From an uncultured Acidobacteriia bacterium (GTDB lineage Bacteria; Acidobacteriota; Terriglobia; Bryobacterales; Bryobacteraceae): DNA of 64,000 bases. How positions within the stretch are numbered: the first letter of the stretch is position 1; each line of letters opens with the position of its first letter. The DNA lies in assembly GCA_903929755.1 (NCBI GenBank), contig CAIYVZ010000163.1, positions 17,949-81,948 on the forward strand, given 5' to 3'. Positions 24,842 to 33,614 of this stretch are shown piece by piece. Below the pieces are notes generated by a model that was not told the DNA's origin, ran no database searches, and saw only the letters and a program-made list of their open reading frames with translations. A program made the position numbers and the translations under genes.

Positions 24842-25768
24842 TTATCGGGGAGCTCCCGCCTGGCCGGATGCAGATTGTGTACCGACCTCGGCTTTGAGAA
24901 CCTCTGCGGCCGCGGCTGGCGGGTCAATTACGATCTCCACATGACCCCGCTGCGACTCTTTCAGACCAATGTCGACCTGCGCGCGAAGCTGGTACCTGCC
25001 GGGTGCCAGGGCACTCTTCAGCGGGAACAGAATCCGCTGGTCCCGTTCACGCAGCACCGGTAGTGAAGGAAAATCAAACGAGGACACCACCTTACCTGCG
25101 TCGTCCTGCAATTCCAGTTTGCCGGACGGACGGAAGTACATGCGACCTCTGTTTTCCACTACTGCGACTGCCTGAAACGCCTGATCAGCTTCTTTCGAGC
25201 CGGGTATGCGTTCCAGCGTCAACTGCTTGAGGCCGCCACTGACAGGGGGGGCGCCGACCTGAACATAAACAGTCGAGACGATCCGAACCGCCATGCGCAT
25301 CCCGACACCTTCGCTGACAGCCTCCGCCGAGGGCAGCGTTGTAAAGCCAGCAGCGCATGCGTAGCTGCCCTCCGCGACATCAGCCGGCAGACGCAGAGAA
25401 TACCGAATATTGAGAAAGCCTTCTTTGTCCAGTTCAATCTCGGTCGGATTCAGGGTCAGCCAGTTCTTGCAGGAGACGCGAGCCTCGGCCGGCAAATCCC
25501 GCTCGAACTGAGGTGTGGCCTTGTCATCGACCTGAAAGTCGAGCACTTCGCCCCGGACACGCAGTTTTTCTCCAGCGCCGCTGCTTAGTTTCAGAGTGTT
25601 CGAATAGACCTGTCCGGCCACCATCTTGATCTCTACTCTCATTGGTGCGAGCCCGAGACCCACGCGGGGGTCGGCGGCGGGTGCGGGCAGCAACTGGGCC
25701 GAACCCAGGGAAGCCAGGCTCAGCAGTGCCGAACAAGTAAGAAGAACTGTGACAAATGTTGTTTTCAT
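24842..25768 (-). CDS. PapD-like periplasmic chaperone candidate
   Basis: 308 residues with a clear signal peptide (about 1-24). The rest reads as two Ig-like domains: about 35-175 and 185-285. In the first, Leu-Thr-Leu-Asn-Pro-Thr-Glu-Ile-Glu-Leu, then Arg-Leu-Pro-Ala-Asp-Val-Ala-Glu-Gly-Ser-Tyr-Ala-Cys follows the strand order of PapD or DUF916-type domains. The inter-domain stretch Met-Ala-Val-Arg-Ile-Val-Ser-Thr-Val-Tyr-Val-Gln-Val-Gly is an alternating hydrophobic strand, like the donor strand of pilus chaperones. It carries two cysteines (near 100 and 142). Placed between the small secreted subunits and the barrel, it is the natural chaperone of the set. A membrane-associated structural role is the alternative. 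Confidence 0.68.
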   Translation of the reverse strand: MKTTFVTVLLTCSALLSLASLGSAQLLPAPAADPRVGLGLAPMRVEIKMVAGQVYSNTLKLSSGAGEKLRVRGEVLDFQVDDKATPQFERDLPAEARVSCKNWLTLNPTEIELDKEGFLNIRYSLRLPADVAEGSYACAAGFTTLPSAEAVSEGVGMRMAVRIVSTVYVQVGAPPVSGGLKQLTLERIPGSKEADQAFQAVAVVENRGRMYFRPSGKLELQDDAGKVVSSFDFPSLPVLRERDQRILFPLKSALAPGRYQLRAQVDIGLKESQRGHVEIVIDPPAAAAEVLKAEVGTQSASGQAGAPR

Positions 25769-25822
25769 TGAATAAACTCTCTTCGTATCTGTGAAACGTA
25801 AGCTCTGTCGGTTCCTGCAGTC

Positions 25823-26362
25823 TCAGCTCGCGCTGATCGTGAACGTGACTGTAGCGCTGTAGGCACCCGCCTTATAAGCAGGATCATTACTTAGAGTCCA
25901 GTTCACTGTGCCCGTATTACCGTTGGTTAGTGATCTGGCATCGGGTCCGAAGGTGGCAACGCCGGTTGCCGTTCCGGAAGAGGCCTGGGTACCGGCTGTG
26001 CAGGCGGTGACGCTGCCATTGGCCCCGGGAGTACTGACCGCGCAGGCATAAGTCAGGGTATCTCCCGGAGTGGGAGGGGCGGCAACAGAAGGTCCACCTT
26101 GAGGCGAAAAATCAGTCGTCACCTGCAACGTAATCATTCCGCTGATAATAGTGCGGATTCTGTATGTCAGGTTTGTCGTCCCGGAGTAACTGGCAAAACT
26201 GGTTCCAACGCTGCTCAGGACTGTGCCGTTGCCGACAGTCAGCGAGGCTTCGGGCCCCACCGTCACGGCCAGGGTCGTGCTGCCGGTGGTTGACTGAGCG
26301 TGGGCCAGGCCCGCACAAACAAGTGCCAGGGTGAGCGCGGTCCTGATGGTGGATGTCTGCAT
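25823..26362 (-). CDS. Fibre subunit candidate, paralogue 4
   Basis: 179 residues from the ATG at 26362, which opens a clean signal peptide ending His-Ala-Gln at 23; the frame is open 20 codons further but without signal character. After cleavage comes an alternating strand (Thr-Thr-Leu-Ala-Val-Thr-Val-Gly), a domain with Leu-Thr-Tyr-Arg-Ile-Arg-Thr, the family motif Asp-Phe-Ser-Pro-Gln-Gly-Gly-Pro (84-91), two cysteines, Phe-Gly-Pro-Asp-Ala-Arg-Ser and a closing Tyr-Ser-Ala-Thr-Val-Thr-Phe-Thr-Ile-Ser. Three other genes in the cluster share all of these. Size, secretion and the terminal beta strand suit a donor-strand-assembled pilin. The family has no name I recognise. Confidence 0.7.
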   Translation of the reverse strand: MQTSTIRTALTLALVCAGLAHAQSTTGSTTLAVTVGPEASLTVGNGTVLSSVGTSFASYSGTTNLTYRIRTIISGMITLQVTTDFSPQGGPSVAAPPTPGDTLTYACAVSTPGANGSVTACTAGTQASSGTATGVATFGPDARSLTNGNTGTVNWTLSNDPAYKAGAYSATVTFTISAS

Positions 26363-26411
26363 GGTCTTTCTGTTAGTCCGGTGAACAGTCGTTACGCCCG
26401 AGGCGTCGCGG

Positions 26412-27008
26412 TCATTGTGCAATCAGGTTGTAGGTGATGTTTAGCGGGCAGGAGTTTGGAATAAAGCGCCACGAGTCTTCCAGCTGGTAAGCCAGCGTCA
26501 CACTGTAACTGGCGGCCTGGGTTAGTGGTTCTCCGCCGCCGGCCACAACCTGTCCTGATGAAGAAGGTAAAGAAACAAAGCTGCCGGTGCTGCAGCTGGC
26601 ACTCGCAGGGCTTCCGCCACCGCTGGCACTTGCGGAGACACACCGGACGGATATCGCACTGGCAGGCACGGTGGAGCAGCCCTGAAAGCTGCCGGACCCC
26701 GCTCCCACGCTGAGAGACCAACTGCCTCCCGGGCAAGCTCCGGGGCAGGTCGCCGGGTTGATCGTGAAACTGACAGTTGCTGTACTGCTCCCGGGGATTG
26801 TGCTTCCCGGGGTTGTCGCATTAAAAGAAATCAGACCCGGCCATACGGAAAAAGCAGGGATTGTGGCTGGCCCCGGAGTTACTACGGAACTAACGATACG
26901 GGGACGAAGGCCCTGCCCAGGCTTCTGAGCCTGAGCAGGAGCTACTGTGGCAATAGTGATCAGCAATGCTGTGGTGCCTGCTGCCATAAGTATCGTTGCC
27001 TTCTTCAT
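26412..27008 (-). CDS. Divergent Cys-containing small secreted protein of the fibre cluster
   Basis: 198 residues from the ATG at 27008 (AAGGACAT just upstream), with a signal peptide ending near Ala-Gln-Ala-Gln. It lacks the Asp-Phe-Xaa-Pro-Ala-Gly-Gly-Pro motif of its four neighbours and has six cysteines in the mature part, two of them in Cys-Pro-Gly-Ala-Cys-Pro. It shares the beta-rich Ser/Thr/Gly composition and ends in a strand (Leu-Asn-Ile-Thr-Tyr-Asn-Leu-Ile-Ala-Gln). Phe-Asn-Ala-Thr-Thr-Pro-Gly and Ala-Thr-Val-Ser-Phe-Thr-Ile-Asn look like Ig-type strands. In a pilus model it could be a minor, tip or terminator subunit. That is inference from position only. Confidence 0.6.
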   Translation of the reverse strand: MKKATILMAAGTTALLITIATVAPAQAQKPGQGLRPRIVSSVVTPGPATIPAFSVWPGLISFNATTPGSTIPGSSTATVSFTINPATCPGACPGGSWSLSVGAGSGSFQGCSTVPASAISVRCVSASASGGGSPASASCSTGSFVSLPSSSGQVVAGGGEPLTQAASYSVTLAYQLEDSWRFIPNSCPLNITYNLIAQ

Positions 27009-27065
27009 ATGTCCTTCTAACCGCACAGCCAGGTCTATGTATTTCGAAACGCTCGCACAGGTTGA

Positions 27066-27599
27066 CTAGGAAGCGGAGATCGTGTAGGTCACGGTCGCCG
27101 TGTAGGAGCCGGTCTGGTAGAGAGGATCGTTGCTGAGAACCCACGCGGTGGAGCCACTGTTACCGGCCTTGACGGAGTGCGCATCCGAACCAAACGAAGC
27201 CACTGAAGTCGTAGAGGCCGTGGAGATGGTCTGTTGAGCGGCTGCGGTGCCGGGAGCCGCAACGGTCGCAGTGTACTTCAGTGTGTCCGAGGCTGTGACA
27301 GGAGAGGCAACGGAAGGACCGCCGGCCGGACTGAAGTCCGAAGTGACCTTGGCGACGATGCTGCCGGTACCACTGGCAGCGCCCGTGCGGATGAAGTAGG
27401 TGAACGTGTTGTTGCCCGTATAGTCAGCGAAGTTCGTTCCCACCGACGTGAGCGTGACGTTGCTGTTGATAACGAGGGCGGCTTCGGCGGCCACAGTCAC
27501 ACTGACAGTGGCAGTCGGAGCTGTTGTGCCGACCTGGGCGAAGGCGATGGCGCCCGCGAAAAACAATCCAAGAGAAGCTTTCTTAATCGTCGAATACAT
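27066..27599 (-). CDS. Fibre subunit candidate, paralogue 3
   Basis: 177 residues from the ATG at 27599, preceded by AAAGGAA; upstream codons of the same frame look non-coding. The signal peptide ends near Ala-Phe-Ala-Gln. The mature part has alternating strand Thr-Val-Ser-Val-Thr-Val-Ala-Ala, then Phe-Ala-Asp-Tyr-Thr-Gly, Phe-Ile-Arg-Thr, Ser-Asp-Phe-Ser-Pro-Ala-Gly-Gly-Pro-Ser, Phe-Gly-Ser-Asp-Ala-His-Ser, and Ser-Tyr-Thr-Ala-Thr-Val-Thr-Tyr-Thr-Ile-Ser-Ala-Ser at the end. Unlike paralogues 1, 2 and 4 it has no cysteine in the mature part. It is closest to paralogue 4. Confidence 0.7.
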   Translation of the reverse strand: MYSTIKKASLGLFFAGAIAFAQVGTTAPTATVSVTVAAEAALVINSNVTLTSVGTNFADYTGNNTFTYFIRTGAASGTGSIVAKVTSDFSPAGGPSVASPVTASDTLKYTATVAAPGTAAAQQTISTASTTSVASFGSDAHSVKAGNSGSTAWVLSNDPLYQTGSYTATVTYTISAS

Positions 27600-27684
27600 G
27601 TTGTTGGTTTCCTTTTGTGTTTCTGTTGTAGAAGCCCTGGTGGGCGGGTTATTGAAGAGCAACAGCGAAATCAATGTTGTCGCA

Positions 27685-28203
27685 TCAATTTGCGCTGATG
27701 GTAAACGTTACCGTCCCCGAGTATGAGCCAGCCTTAAAAGCAGGATCGTTCTTCAGAGACCATTGAACCGATGCGGTGTCCCCCGCAAGCGAGGAACGGG
27801 CATCCGGCCCAAAACTTGTGACCGTCGTCTGGGTCGTCGTCGAGGCAGTTGCCTGACCTGTACAGGGCGTCGCAGCCCCTCCGTTTGTGGGGGTGTTCGC
27901 AGTACAGGAGTAAGTCAGGTGCCCACTGGCAGCCAGCGGTCCACCCGCCGGCCGGAAATCGTTGGTAATCTTCATCTGGATGCTGCCACTTCCACCTACC
28001 TGAGAGGTCCGGATGTAGTAGGTCAAAGTGGTAACGCCGCTGAAGTCGCCAAACGCGGTACCACCTTTCGTCAGAGAAGGAGTAGATGAAACAATAAGAC
28101 CCGCATTCGGCCCCAGATTGAGGTACCCCTGAGCCGAGGCCTGACCGTATACGGCGGACACGGCGGCCAAACACATTGTCAGAGCGGGCAGAAGTTGTCG
28201 CAT
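27685..28203 (-). CDS. Fibre subunit candidate, paralogue 2
   Basis: 172 residues. The signal peptide (about 1-20) begins at the ATG, one base after the stop of paralogue 1, so translation is coupled. The mature sequence has Phe-Gly-Asp-Phe-Ser-Gly, Tyr-Tyr-Ile-Arg-Thr, Asn-Asp-Phe-Arg-Pro-Ala-Gly-Gly-Pro, one cysteine pair (near 102 and 116), Phe-Gly-Pro-Asp-Ala-Arg-Ser and the terminal Tyr-Ser-Gly-Thr-Val-Thr-Phe-Thr-Ile-Ser-Ala-Asn. The shared motifs place it in the same family as paralogues 1, 3 and 4. Confidence 0.7.
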   Translation of the reverse strand: MRQLLPALTMCLAAVSAVYGQASAQGYLNLGPNAGLIVSSTPSLTKGGTAFGDFSGVTTLTYYIRTSQVGGSGSIQMKITNDFRPAGGPLAASGHLTYSCTANTPTNGGAATPCTGQATASTTTQTTVTSFGPDARSSLAGDTASVQWSLKNDPAFKAGSYSGTVTFTISAN

Positions 28204-28204
28204 G

Positions 28205-28765
28205 TCAAATCCCGCTTATCGTAAACTGCAAATTCGTCGTGTAGAACCCGGTCCGGTATTTGGGGTCATCGGGAAGAAAGAAGCTCATCGTCGCGCTGTT
28301 TGGATCTCCGTTGCTGCAGGGAGAGCCGCCACCGGTACAGGCCATGGCGGGGAGCGTAACCACGCGTGTTGCAGAAACGGTGCTTACCGTTTGGACACCG
28401 GTGCAACCAGTCCCCAGCGTTGGCCCTGCGCAAGTGTACGTCAGGACGGGACCGCTGGCGATAGCCGGCCCGCCTGCGGGGGCAAAATCCGAGGTGGCCT
28501 TCACGGTGATTCCCGCTGTTGTCGAGGCCGCTCCTGTTCTTGCCTGGTACAGGAGGGTCAGATTGGCGGTATATCCGGTGAAGCGTCCAGAACTGATAAA
28601 GAGGCTTCCACTTTTCGTAAGGGTGAAACTGTAACTTGACGTCGAAAACGAGGCCGCCGGAGAAATATTGACCTGAAGTGTCTGACTCGCCGAAGCGGTT
28701 GCAGCAGATAAGCTGGTTCCGGTCAGGAGGAGGCACAAAGCGGCTATGGTTCTCGGCGGGTGCAT
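28205..28765 (-). CDS. Fibre subunit candidate, paralogue 1 (first gene of cluster)
   Basis: 186 residues with a signal peptide ending near Ser-Ala-Ala-Thr-Ala-Ser-Ala. It has Leu-Gln-Val-Asn-Ile-Ser-Pro (candidate donor strand), Phe-Thr-Gly-Tyr-Thr-Ala, Ser-Asp-Phe-Ala-Pro-Ala-Gly-Gly-Pro-Ala, two cysteine pairs, and a terminal Tyr-Thr-Thr-Asn-Leu-Gln-Phe-Thr-Ile-Ser-Gly-Ile. It is the most divergent of the four paralogues and the Phe-Gly-Pro-Asp-Ala motif is replaced. As the first gene, any cluster promoter should lie upstream between 28766 and 29420. Confidence 0.66.
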   Translation of the reverse strand: MHPPRTIAALCLLLTGTSLSAATASASQTLQVNISPAASFSTSSYSFTLTKSGSLFISSGRFTGYTANLTLLYQARTGAASTTAGITVKATSDFAPAGGPAIASGPVLTYTCAGPTLGTGCTGVQTVSTVSATRVVTLPAMACTGGGSPCSNGDPNSATMSFFLPDDPKYRTGFYTTNLQFTISGI

Positions 28766-29420
28766 GTATTTGTTTTCGTTCGGAAGTCTTCTAATGGCAG
28801 GTCGCTGGCCAAAGAGTCGAGAGATCTTGCCTGTGGGTTGGTCAGTTGGGCGAGATATGGTGGTTATGCATTTACTTACAATGAGTTAGATATAGTTCCA
28901 GTACCTACAAATGCTGGGCCTCAGGCGGTTGAATTCCCCCCCTGCACCCAAGGCCAGCTACTCCACAGGGACGCCTTCCGCAGGCCAATAGCATCTCAAA
29001 GAGGAACAGTATTCCGTTTCGAGATGTTCTCTCAGGTTCGCAGGGAGAATAGCCTGTCAGTTTTAGTCTCCGGGGACGGAGAACAGGCCGGAACGAGCGG
29101 GTGGCCGGTGGTGGTAGTGGTGTTACGGCGCATTGTAAGCGCCAGGGGGACAGAGGGGCACCCGGCGCGGACGGAGTTGCGCGTGCCTGTCCGGGAGATC
29201 GGGCGCGCAGAGTCGAGGCGGTATGAGACAGGGAACGTGGCCGTGCGCAGGCAAATCTCGATCACCGCTTTGGTGCGGGAAAAACCAGTCCCCACAAGCT
29301 GCCGTCCGGTTCGTCCGCCACTCCGGCGCGTTGCCCGTTCCAGAAATACGGGCCATTACTTCCGTGCAAAAGGTGGAGTCTTGGGAGGTTACAAGGATAC
29401 TGAAGCGGGCTTTTGTGCGA
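28766..29420. other. Intergenic, presumed promoter region of the fibre cluster
   Basis: 655 bases upstream of the first fibre gene. An A/T-rich patch at 28860-28915 stands out from the surrounding composition and is the likeliest place for a promoter, but I could not assign a -35/-10 pair. The part above about 29000 contains only short unrecognised frames. Confidence 0.4.
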
Positions 29421-29843
29421 TCAGTTGATGCTGTGGAAACCCGCCACGAGCGTGTGAGGGCATGCGTCGGCTTCATTCATACCTGCAACAAGTTCCTCCA
29501 GACGGTGCGCGGTCAAAGAGCCCGCCTTCACCAGTCCGCGAGCGGCGGCCACCCGTGTAGGCCACTCCCCGCTGCAGGCCGGCGGACAGGCAAATGTCTC
29601 GCAGTTCTGAATAGGCTGCAGACTCTGGTGCGGTGTAGACGGCTCTGACATCAGCCTCCTCGCACACCATGACGCCTCCCGGCCGAAGCGCCTGGCAAAT
29701 CGCCCGCCCATACGGAATTGCGAGGTCGCCTGCGCTGCCGCCCACCTTGAAACGTAGCCGAGACCGCATCCGAATTCCACGAAATGATGTCTGGGCGCGA
29801 ACCCGGCGCGGAGCAGCAATTCACGGGTCCGGTCGTCATGAAT
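29421..29843 (-). pseudogene. SAM-dependent methyltransferase, frameshifted and truncated
   Basis: Pieces of one class I methyltransferase sit in two minus-strand frames. From 29843 down one frame reads Asp-Asp-Arg-Thr-Arg-Glu-Leu-Leu-Leu-Arg-Ala-Gly-Phe-Ala-Pro...Val-Glu-Phe-Gly-Cys-Gly-Leu-Gly-Tyr-Val-Ser, the SAM-binding motif I. Shortly after, the other frame continues with Ala-Leu-Arg-Pro-Gly-Gly-Val-Met-Val-Cys-Glu-Glu-Ala-Asp-Val and Gly-Leu-Gln-Arg-Gly-Val-Ala-Tyr-Thr-Gly-Gly-Arg, the post-motif part of the same family. About 35 residues between motifs I and III are missing and a frameshift separates the halves. The upstream end is cut by an in-frame stop at 29844-29846. Confidence 0.65.
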
Positions 29844-30164
29844 TCAACAACGATTCCACTCCGCTCGCTTGTGCCACAAGAACGGTCAGGGAGCACCTGC
29901 CTTCCACTTTCCCAGGTGACGTGACAGTGCAGTTCAGCCAGGCAAGACGCTGCCTCAAGGACATTTCCGGAAAGAGCAATCGCCCGGTGCGGGGATTCGT
30001 TGAGCGCATTTGGCGCGGCACTGGAGACGGAACACCGGTTGCATAACCCGTCGGCAGGCCACCGGCATCCGGTCAGCCAGCCGACGGTGTTTGTCCAACG
30101 ATCCAAATGCCCGCTGCCAACCCGACCGCAATGCGGACATTTTCGCGCTCGGATCGTAGCAGGC
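29844..30164. other. Intergenic, no intact gene
   Basis: 321 bases between the methyltransferase remnant and the Dabb gene stop. It may hold more degraded N-terminal methyltransferase sequence, but nothing I can align by eye. I looked for a copy of the tRNA-Val 3' end here, as a distal attachment site, and found none. Confidence 0.4.
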
Positions 30165-30530
30165 TTAGTTGGTGATATCGTGCGTGGTGCTTTCCTCGCG
30201 CAGCGGCAGATAGATCTTGTACCACTCCTTCTGCGCGGGGCTGTCCACGTAATCCTTCAGCGCCTTCTCGTCTTTGAACTCCATCACCAGAGCATGCGTG
30301 TAGCCCGCGCCCTGCACCTTGATGGAACGCGTCCACACCCGACTGATCCCGGAATACGTGTTGGCGATCTTCTCCGCACCCTTCAGAGCACTCGAAATCT
30401 GCTCCGGTGTGGTGCCTGCCTTCCACTTGATGGTGACCACGTGGATCACACTCTTCGGCTGTTCAGCGGCCTGCATCAGACCGGCGGACAGAACGACCGC
30501 GACAACCATGGCCAATAATAGTTTCTTCAT
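30165..30530 (-). CDS. Dabb (stress-responsive alpha/beta barrel) domain protein, secreted
   Basis: 121 residues with a signal peptide (about 1-22), then a Dabb domain: Ile-His-Val-Val-Thr-Ile-Lys-Trp-Lys, Gly-Thr-Thr-Pro-Glu-Gln-Ile, Tyr-Thr-His-Ala-Leu-Val-Met-Glu-Phe-Lys-Asp-Glu-Lys-Ala-Leu-Lys-Asp-Tyr, and a final His-Asp-Ile-Thr. The fold is a dimeric ferredoxin-like barrel; bacterial members with signal peptides have no assigned reaction. GGGAAG lies about 10 bases before the ATG. It is downstream of argG on the same strand with 128 bases between, so it may be its own unit. Confidence 0.87.
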   Translation of the reverse strand: MKKLLLAMVVAVVLSAGLMQAAEQPKSVIHVVTIKWKAGTTPEQISSALKGAEKIANTYSGISRVWTRSIKVQGAGYTHALVMEFKDEKALKDYVDSPAQKEWYKIYLPLREESTTHDITN

Positions 30531-30658
30531 AACAGTATGCTTCCCTCCTTCGCAGTGTAGCGAGCTTACGGATTTGATGTGGTCTGGCCGCTCATGCTGC
30601 GATTCCGGCCTCGGCGTGACGGTCTCCGGGCCCAGCCACAGGCCGGTTGAGCCGGAAC

Positions 30659-32158
<1,500 letters not shown>

Positions 32159-32237
32159 TCATCGCAGCACACCCTTTAGTTGGTGTACGGCTAGTTCGTA
32201 TACGGGGAAATATACAGGCGAAAGAGGGCGGAGAACC

Positions 32238-32618
32238 CTAAGCTTTCTGCTTCAGCCAGACCGCGGCGCTCAGCGCGTTCAGTTTCTGTTTGTAGACAGT
32301 GGCGGCATCCCCCACCTGGTCTTTTTCGTTGAGCGCCTTATACGCGTGGCCGGCAACAACGGAGCCGATCGCGTGAACAGCCTCATGGCGGTCCAGACCC
32401 TCGTCCATCAGACGCTCCAGCGTCGCGCGGGCAATGAACTCATCCCCCAGCGCCACCTGGTTCTCCACAACAACATGAAACAGAGCGTGGAGCGTTGCGT
32501 TTTTCGGGGGAGGGATACCTGCGTCCGTGTGATATTTCTGCACTTCGAACACACGATCTGCTTCGCTCAGCGAGAGCCAAATGCCGGGGTTGGGATTCTT
32601 TTGGGGATCGTACTTCAC
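32238..32618 (-). CDS. Small DUF1841-like protein
   Basis: 126 residues starting at GTG. The central part Asn-Ala-Thr-Leu-His-Ala-Leu-Phe-His-Val-Val-Val-Glu-Asn-Gln-Val-Ala-Leu-Gly, then Ala-Thr-Leu-Glu-Arg-Leu-Met-Asp-Glu-Gly-Leu-Asp-Arg-His-Glu-Ala-Val-His-Ala-Ile resembles the DUF1841 pattern of paired His-rich helices. The three His positions could bind a metal. The function is unknown. It is upstream of argG on the same strand, with 232 bases between, and divergent from the esterase gene. The family assignment is by eye. Confidence 0.6.
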   Translation of the reverse strand: MKYDPQKNPNPGIWLSLSEADRVFEVQKYHTDAGIPPPKNATLHALFHVVVENQVALGDEFIARATLERLMDEGLDRHEAVHAIGSVVAGHAYKALNEKDQVGDAATVYKQKLNALSAAVWLKQKA

Positions 32619-32676
32619 TAATTATGACTGTACGACATGACGTCTCGAAATGGCGTTATCATAGGGGGCGAAAACT

Positions 32677-33609
32677 ATGCGCACCCTCCGCGTTCTGCCA
32701 TTTCTGTTGCCCGCCACCGCCTGGCTGGCCATCGCGCAACTGGCTGTGCTGCCGCCCTCAAAGCCAGGGCCGCCGCCGCCCGAACTGGCGCCTGCTCCGG
32801 ACAAACATCCGGTGGTGATGTTGTGGCCCCACGGCGCGCCGGGCTCGGAAGCCATGCGGGAGGAACAGGAGAGATACCGCACGGTGGGCGATCTGCTGAT
32901 TATCGCCAACGAGCACCAGCCGTCCCTCACCGTTTACCTGCCGCCGAAACACCTGGCCTCGGGAGCCGCGTTTGTCGTCGCGCCCGGAGGTGGTTTTCAG
33001 GAGCTCTGGATCACCGACGAAGGGTACCGTGTGGCCGAATGGTTGAGCCAGCGGGGAATAGCCGCTTTCGTGCTGAAGTACCGTCTGCCCAAAGCGCCGG
33101 GGTCAAAGTACACCGTTGAAGGAGAAGCCGTGGCGGACGTGCAGAGGGCCATCCGCACGTTGCGCAGTCGGGCTGCGGAGTGGGGCGTGGATCCGGCCAG
33201 GGTGGGTGTAATTGGCTTCTCGGCGGGTGGAACGCTGGCTGGCCTGGCCGGCACGCGCTACGACAACCCGCCACCCCGGCCCGCCGATGCTGTTGACCAC
33301 CTGAGTGCGCGGCCAGACTTCATGGCGCTGATCTACGGAACGCCGTTCGCATCCCCCGACTATCCCCTCCGCATCAACAAGGACACGCCGCCAACCTTCC
33401 TCGCCGGTGGGGGCGAAGACCGCATTACCGCCTCCTACCCCGACGTCTATCGCAAATTGCGCGATGCCGGGGTGAGTGCGGAACTTCATATCTATGCCGG
33501 TGTGCCCCACGGCTTTGGCATCCAGGGAGGTAATTCTTCAGCCGTCTCCGGCTGGCCGGACCGCCTGCGGGACTGGATGTTCGACCAGGGCTTTCTGACG
33601 AAGAAATAG
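32677..33609 (+). CDS. Secreted alpha/beta hydrolase (BD-FAE/acetyl esterase-like)
   Basis: 310 residues with an N-terminal signal or membrane segment (about 1-21). The alpha/beta-hydrolase core has an oxyanion stretch Val-Val-Ala-Pro-Gly-Gly-Gly-Phe, the nucleophile elbow Gly-Phe-Ser-Ala-Gly-Gly (Ser 182), an acid near Gly-Gly-Gly-Glu-Asp-Arg-Ile (about 248) and the His of Val-Pro-His-Gly-Phe-Gly (about 278). This matches the xylan or feruloyl acetyl-esterase-like group, which removes ester groups from plant polymers. The Lys-Tyr-Arg-Leu-Pro stretch is also typical. It converges with DUF1501 and is monocistronic. The exact substrate is open. Confidence 0.88.
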   Translation: MRTLRVLPFLLPATAWLAIAQLAVLPPSKPGPPPPELAPAPDKHPVVMLWPHGAPGSEAMREEQERYRTVGDLLIIANEHQPSLTVYLPPKHLASGAAFVVAPGGGFQELWITDEGYRVAEWLSQRGIAAFVLKYRLPKAPGSKYTVEGEAVADVQRAIRTLRSRAAEWGVDPARVGVIGFSAGGTLAGLAGTRYDNPPPRPADAVDHLSARPDFMALIYGTPFASPDYPLRINKDTPPTFLAGGGEDRITASYPDVYRKLRDAGVSAELHIYAGVPHGFGIQGGNSSAVSGWPDRLRDWMFDQGFLTKK

Positions 33610-33614
33610 CCTTA

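Noticed and set aside
29844..30164. Possible second attachment site (repeat of the tRNA-Val 3' end)
   Set aside because: A stretch near 29,990 shares only scattered bases with the tRNA 3' end. No convincing direct repeat was found here, and the wider flank is out of the window.
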